DNA from: Larix sibirica
Lineage: Eukaryota > Streptophyta > Pinopsida > Pinales > Pinaceae
Assembly: GCA_004151065.3 (NCBI GenBank)
Contig: NWUY0300035651.1
Span: 1-11,825, forward strand
Direction: 5' to 3'
DNA length: 11,825 bases
Shown here: piece after piece, positions 7,440 to 11,825 of the stretch
How positions within the stretch are numbered: the stretch's first letter is position 1
Layout: each line of letters begins with the position of its first letter
Notes under the pieces: generated by a model
Database searches by the model: none
What the model saw: only the letters and a program-made list of their open reading frames with translations
Told to the model about the DNA's origin: nothing
Position numbers and translations under genes: made by a program

Positions 7440-8819
7440 TGCTCTCTTGTCTAACATGTTATTTTGTTTCTTTCACTAGTACTCACACCTAGAAGTATGA
7501 AATAAATTTAGTAGCCATCACGATTCACATAGGCTATTTTGCAACATATATAGTGAAAAAACATATCTCTAAAACATAGCATTGCATGTTGGTCATGTAT
7601 AAATATGCTTTGCATAATTTTAACTAATTTATTGCACATTCACCAAAGCCAATCAAATTGAAGGAATAAAATTCAATTTCCTATTTATGCTAATCATTTA
7701 GAGAAGTAAAAGCATTTATGAAAGAGGGTCGCTTTGTACTTTCCAATTAAATGACTGACATTTAATTAAAAAAAAATTAAAATCCACAAAATGCCAATTA
7801 ATTTGTTTGTGTACTTGCTTCTTATGTTTTTTGTTTTGTTACAAGCAACATCAAAATTGAATCAATAAAAACTGAATTACTACAGAGGCCTATTGCAATA
7901 TGCATCCAAGATCATGAATTCCTTAAATACTTTGGGCATAAGCTACACAATATCTTGAAAATATATTTGAGAGATGCACACCAGACCCAAACAAATGCAA
8001 TGACTACCATATATGATATCAAAATACAAGAGCCATACAAAATCTACCTGCAAACAACCCAACTAAAAAAAAAAAACATTATGCATGAATAATAAAATTC
8101 ACACAACAAAATAAATGAATCATCATAATAATTAAGAGTGAGATTATCATTGGGGGAAACCTAATCCATGCAAGAAAAGGTGCAACACTATATCAATAGA
8201 CAAAATGTATTAATAACATCTCCAAAGGAAGAATATTCCAATTTTGTAGCCTTGCTTCTTCCATAGTTTCACCATTATTCGCTTCCACCTAAACCAACCA
8301 TCCACAATTTGGTTGTTATCTTGTATGAATCATCAGTCCTTGAACTTATAATGACAATCCTAATCGTGCTCAAAAGAAGAACCTCTACATTTTATTCACA
8401 AATTTTTGGAAAATTAAATGAAGCTTCCTTGTGTCTCCCTTTTTATTCTTTGAAGAGAAGTTAGACATAGCTGGAAACTACCTTTTACTTAAGATGATTA
8501 GTTAGGATAAATAAAAAAGCAAGTTAATTTAAACATAATATGATAAAGCAATATAATATAAATAGGTGGGACCCCATTCATATCCAATATAATTCCCCAT
8601 TATTCAGCTTGTTCCTACAAACATAAAATATGAGATATACCGACAACCAAAATAATTTAGACCATAAAGTAGAAGCCAAAACTATAAAAAATTTCATACT
8701 ACATTAAAAAGTATCGAAACTTGTCAAACATAATTACATGTCTTCCCCTTCTTAAACATAGTACAAAAATGTGTATGCATCAATAATAAATAATTAAAAG
8801 TACTGGTCATCAAACCAAA
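7440..8819. other. Strongly AT-rich stretch without a supported gene
   Basis: No long open frame is seen on either strand. It contains poly-A runs (9 bases at about 7768-7776 and 12 at about 8067-8078) and many AATAAA/TTTATT-like words. If the relic on the minus strand at 8820-9558 was once a gene, its 3' untranslated region would have been in the right part of this stretch; no polyadenylation site can be singled out. Confidence 0.55.
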
Positions 8820-9558
8820 TTAAAATCCATATTGTTTGTGAGAGGTAATTGTTCCCTTTTCACTCCCTTGGGGATTATCCTTTCTGCTTGATTTATCTCT
8901 TTGTTTTGTTGACTCTATTGCCTGATTAGCTAATTGGACATCACCTAGAGTGATGTATTTTGTTCCAACATTAGTCTTTGGCATAATGGAATGAGATCTA
9001 ACATAATGAGATGAGGCTTCAGAAGAGCTTGACTTGGCTAGCTCCCTAGGGATTTTTCCTTTGGTCCTAACTGGTCGACTAGGAGATGCCTTGGGTATGT
9101 CAACATGTTGCAGGATTTGGGCCTGAGAAGCTACAGAAGATACTCAATGATTAGGATTATGCTGAATAGGTGGAGTTTGATCCAATGGCAGTGAAAGGGC
9201 AAGCCATCCATGAATGCATGATGGATGATCCAAAACAATCTGGTTCCATCCATCATTATTCTGAGGCTCGGGCTGCATGGGAAAATGCAGAGTATCATGT
9301 ATGCCAAGGACACTTTGGTGAGACTATACATGATGTCCAACTAAAGGTTGGGAAACGGGAGATGGCCTTGGCCAGCCAAATTCAGAAAATCAGTCTGCAA
9401 AATCTAATTAAACTCCTCATAATCTGCATCAAAATGTATAGAGAATATCAATCTTTTATTCGCAACTCCCTACCAAATAGGTTGTTGACCTCTTCCCCAT
9501 TTTCCTCTATTAACCCTATTGTCTCTATTTCCCTTATGTCCTCCTCTACTGAAGAAAC
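8820..9558 (-). pseudogene. Unrecognised protein-coding relic: Arg/Gly-rich, then Pro/Gln/Trp-rich, then Ser/Lys-rich tail
   Basis: Seen on the minus strand only. Part 1 (about 9556-9466) reads RGGHKGNRDNRVNRGKWGRG, an RGG-like stretch, ending at a stop. About 70 bases on, the same frame gives QTDFLNLAG (ending at 9371). Part 2, in another frame, holds WPRPSP and a stop at 9324-9326, then MQPEPQNNDGWNQ and LPLDQTPPIQHNPN up to a TGA at 9144-9146. Part 3 is 107 open codons (IPKASPSRPVRTKGK, SSSSEASSHYV, KQRDKSSRK) ending with TAA at 8820-8822. An open run of 107 codons is unlikely by chance in such AT-rich DNA, and the composition changes sensibly from part to part. It faintly recalls the tails of plant CCHC/gag-like transposon-associated proteins, but that is memory, not evidence. 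TTTCTTCAG at 9559-9551 could be a splice acceptor. A host-gene last exon is the alternative. Confidence 0.42.
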
Positions 9559-9569
9559 TCATCAATAGG

Positions 9570-10086
9570 GTCATGACAAGCATGGTTAGTACGTATACAC
9601 AACAGTAAAAAGATATACCAAATAATATTGCAACTTAATACAATTCATTAATGGCTCTATATCAAGTAGCAATCATACATGTAATCATATTATAAAGGAA
9701 AAAGGGCAACAAGAACACTACAACATACTTACAGTCCTTGTGACATACATATCAATCATTCAAAGCTATATATGCATCATCTTTTAATGAATAGTACATA
9801 AAGGTATACAAGGCTTATCATACATAAATATTCCAGCTTTAATTTGAGCCACATAAACTGAAACATGCCATGTATAACCATCAACATGCACTTCGACATT
9901 TCCATTAAAAATCCATCCATTTCAGATTTCTGAATGAAGTTCAAAAATTCATGCATAATCAAAATATGGCAAAAAGGGCACTTCTAAAGCATGGTTTTGG
10001 GGTTGAATTCCCAACTTAAAACAAAACAATGATCTCATCCAAGTCGAAGGAAACACTCAAGAACAAGTTCAGTCAAAGACCTTCCC
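9570..10086. other. AT-rich flank left of the CACTA terminus, nothing recognised
   Basis: The minus-strand open stretch at 9777-9962 (Met, Leu, Phe and Ile-rich) has no recognisable motif. This is presumably the host-side flank of the transposon that starts at 10087. The three bases before that terminus are CCC, the candidate target-site duplication. Confidence 0.5.
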
Positions 10087-10104
10087 CACTACAAGGAGAA
10101 CACC
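10087..10104 (+). repeat. Left terminal inverted repeat of the CACTA element
   Basis: CACTACAAGGAGAACACC. The first nine bases agree with the En/Spm-type terminus CACTACAAG; the tenth is G where many elements have A. The matching inverted end should read CTTGTAGTG at the far side, outside this window. Confidence 0.7.
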
Positions 10105-10161
10105 CTCTAGCGGAGGTTATAATTGAATCCCATAAAACAATAGCCCAAATATCAGTTTAGA

Positions 10162-10207
10162 GTGGAGGTATCTAGCAGAGGTGAGTGGGTGGAGGTTTTA
10201 GCAGAGG
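10162..10207 (+). repeat. Two tandem subterminal units GTGGAGGT...AGCAGAGG
   Basis: Unit 1 is GTGGAGGTATCTAGCAGAGG (10162-10181) and unit 2 is GTGGAGGTTTTAGCAGAGG (10189-10207), 27 bases apart. A related form, TCTAGCGGAGG, occurs at 10106-10116 next to the terminus. Short GC-rich repeats next to the terminus are common in plant CACTA elements. Confidence 0.75.
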
Positions 10208-10358
10208 CTTTTAATCGGTGCTTTTGTAAACGTAAAATGCATCGGTGTGGTTAAAATGTGAACGCACCAGTGCATAGAAAATATTATTGCACCAATCACA
10301 AAAATCCCCTTTCGATATGGGAAAAAAATTAGCAATATCAATGCATTCACCGCATGAA

Positions 10359-10372
10359 ATGCATCGATGCAT
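10359..10372. repeat. 14-base perfect palindrome in the motif array
   Basis: ATGCATCGATGCAT is its own reverse complement. It looks like two motif half-sites (GCATCG) joined head to head. Confidence 0.8.
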
Positions 10373-10794
10373 ACATACCTTTAACGCATCGTAGCTAGCC
10401 CAAAAAACGTAACCCAAGAATAATATATTTAAAAAACAAAAAAATAGTGCGTTATATACTAACAAAAGCATCGGTGCATTATGTGTATTGCAACACCGAA
10501 TCGAGTAAAATTAAAAGAAAAAAACGCGTAAACAGTTTTAATACTTTGAACAAATATGGGGCGTGTATAAACAATTATTGCACCGATGCATAACACAAGA
10601 TGGCGCACCAGATTAGGGATATGTTAACAATTATTTATGTTTTATTTAAAATGCTACACCCAATTTCATATATATATTTATATAACATAACGGTGCATTT
10701 GTATTCTTCTGAAGCACCGACGTGCCTTATAAAAGAATGCCTCGATGCGTCCTAGTATCAAGTGCACCAAAGAAGGGTTAAATAAATAAATAAA

Positions 10795-11100
10795 ATACCA
10801 ACCAAACTATTCATTTTTACCATTCCACAGTTATCTTCAGCTCTCAACCACCAGAGTCACCGTTTCCTCCCTAAAGTGCCCTACCATCGGTGCTATTATT
10901 ACCTGCATTACTCTTATCCATTGCCTGGTACATGCTTTTTTAATTTTGCTAAATGGTGGAAATTTTTCATTTTTTGGATTTCATGGAAACCATGCCTCCT
11001 CTACCAGCAAATGTCCAGGGAATCTCTTTGTTTTCTTCTAATCGAAACCTTGTGCGGATTAAAATTTTAAATTAAGCTTGAATTTTCACTGTTTTTAAAA
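10795..11100. other. Motif-poor insert inside the CACTA array
   Basis: Only one GGTGC (10889) falls in about 300 bases, although the flanks are dense. The base composition is less AT-biased on the left, with CT-rich text (10830-10890). A 64-codon open stretch at 10876-11070 is rich in Phe, Trp, Cys and Tyr and has no recognisable motif; I do not call it a gene. This could be a captured or inserted fragment, or simply a less conserved part of the element. Confidence 0.35.
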
Positions 11101-11243
11101 AAAATAAAAATTCCACGCAATGCATTCGCATGCTTCGGCTCGCCCGGCACTTTGGTTAACCCTATAAAATTACAGGATGCATCGGACGCGGTGCGCTATT
11201 AAATTGGCAATGTAGTGCAACATTGTACGGTAAACTATATACT

Positions 11244-11700
11244 AGCGCACCGAGTCATTTAATTAAAAATTATAAATCTCAAAACGATGTTTTAATTTAT
11301 ATAAACACAGCGGTGCAATCAATTCCTCACACTGCAAATAGTGCATCCCCTCACCAATAAACCAATTGCACCATTAATGTGGTGCGCTCAATTATAGAGC
11401 ATCGCCACATATTAATTAAAAAAATATAAAACAATCTAATGCGTTCATGGTATATAGCGCACTAGTGCATTGGATTACATGAAGTGCACGGATACATGTG
11501 TGTCGTTTTAACCCTTATCACAACGAATCATTGAGGTGTGCTACTTTGTCAAAGCACACTGGACAATATTAATTAAAAGTTAAAATTTTCATTTTGGTGT
11601 GTTAATTTTACAACGCACAGGTGCATTGGTGCGTTGTATTGTTCGTTACGCACCGTTAACGGTATTTTTTAAGGTAAATGCACAGAGAAGCTTGGAAAAA
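11244..11700 (+). repeat. Three diverged tandem units of about 155 bases within the array
   Basis: The landmark AATTAAAA begins at 11261, 11414 and 11571 (spacing 153 and 157). Before each lies a motif remnant (GCGCACCGAG, AGCATCGCC, AGCACACTGG), and after each, at a similar distance, another (CGGTGCAATC, AGTGCATTGG, AGGTGCATTGG). Identity between units is low outside these landmarks. This suggests that the motif array grew by duplication of a unit longer than the motif. Confidence 0.6.
11609..11638. repeat. 10-base inverted repeat (hairpin) with 10-base loop
   Basis: TACAACGCAC (11609-11618) and GTGCGTTGTA (11629-11638) are exact reverse complements, and the loop itself holds GGTGCATTG. A 12-base perfect palindrome, ACCGTTAACGGT, lies just beyond at 11652-11663. 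Confidence 0.8.
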
Positions 11701-11825
11701 AGCTAGTGTTCCTCACTATTTCACAAATGCACATGCCAATTGTGGTGCATTGTGTTAGTAAAATCGGATCGCGGAGCAATAAAATAAACAGAATGCAGAA
11801 ATAAAACACAAAAGATCAAAATACA

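Larger units (their letters stand above)
10213..11750. repeat. Subterminal motif array GGTGC/GCACC (fuller form TGCATCGGTGCA)
   Basis: GGTGC starts at 10217, 10473, 10692, 10889, 11190, 11312, 11381, 11620, 11628 and 11744. Its complement GCACC starts at 10264, 10289, 10580, 10605, 10714, 10764, 11247, 11368 and 11650. That is 19 pentamers where about three would be expected, and I noticed only about seven in the preceding 10 kb. The best-preserved copies are GCATCGGTGCATT (10468-10480) and GCACCGATGCAT (10580-10591). The spacers are AT-rich. A binding site for an element-encoded protein is the likely role, inferred from CACTA biology. Confidence 0.85.
10087..11825 (+). mobile_element. Probable CACTA (En/Spm) DNA transposon, left end, cut by window edge
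   Basis: The sequence at 10087 begins CACTACAAGGAGAACACC; the first nine bases equal the conserved start of plant CACTA termini. Right after it come short repeats of GGAGGT and AGCAGAGG (10106-10207), then about 1.6 kb with a very high density of a short motif in both orientations. In CACTA elements the subterminal region carries many copies of a short motif bound by the TnpA-type protein, in both directions, so the layout fits. No transposase (TnpD-type) reading frame is visible; it would lie to the right, or the element may be non-autonomous. The right terminus and the 3-base target duplication cannot be checked here. Confidence 0.72.

Noticed and set aside
9170-9568. Plus-strand open stretch of 132 codons, the longest plus-strand frame here
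   Set aside because: The minus-strand frames over the same bases have more protein-like composition in a coherent order, and the plus frame ends in low-complexity Ser/Ile/Leu text. It remains a weaker alternative.
10211-10471. Minus-strand open stretch of 86 codons rich in Cys and Phe, with a CxxC-like look
   Set aside because: It runs through the subterminal motif array; the Cys and His codons come from the repeated GCATCG/TGCA motifs, so it is not good evidence for a zinc protein.
10213-11750. Repeated short motif resembling a CRISPR-like or satellite array
   Set aside because: Copies occur in both orientations at irregular spacing, repeats are far too short and spacers are AT-rich and variable in length. 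The neighbouring CACTACAAG terminus and plant context explain it better as transposon subterminal sites.

Overview
The window looks like repeat-rich intergenic DNA from a seed plant with a large genome. The evidence is a decayed Ty1/copia retrotransposon with plant-type LTRs and initiator-tRNA-Met primer site, the probable left end of a plant-type CACTA (En/Spm) DNA transposon, long AT-rich stretches without genes, and several old diverged duplications. I see no intact host gene, tRNA, rRNA or bacterial-style operon. A gymnosperm or other slowly decaying large genome would fit, but the sequence alone does not prove that.

Layout. Positions 1-3468 (minus strand) hold the 5' part of a copia element: LTR (3037-3468, TATA box inside), primer-binding site, gag, protease, integrase and the first part of reverse transcriptase, which runs off the left edge. 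The reading frame is a single gag-pol frame broken by many stop codons and several small indels. Some domains lie in stretches with no initiation codon or that run off the edge, so they appear only when the minus strand is translated by eye.

Positions 3469-8800 are non-coding and AT-rich, but they are built partly from old duplications: a 229/230-base direct pair (4772-5000 and 5453-5682), a smaller direct pair (4558-4620 and 4710-4770), and a dispersed family around the motif GTTCCATGGTT (copies at about 3560-3763, 6977-7070 and 7104-7205, plus an inverted partial copy at about 5257-5355).

Positions 8820-9558 (minus strand) hold a coding-like relic that I do not recognise: an Arg/Gly-rich stretch, then a Pro/Gln/Trp stretch, then a Ser/Lys-rich tail with 107 open codons. 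It is broken by stops and a frame change.

From 10087 to the right edge lies the probable CACTA element end: terminus CACTACAAG, short GGAGG/AGCAGAGG subterminal repeats, then about 1.6 kb packed with GGTGC/GCACC motifs in both orientations (19 exact pentamers), palindromes and a diverged repeat of about 155 bases. This is the most structured and least ordinary part of the window. Its other end and any transposase lie outside it. Nothing here amounts to a demonstrable new functional system; the GGTGC/GCACC array is the best candidate for follow-up.
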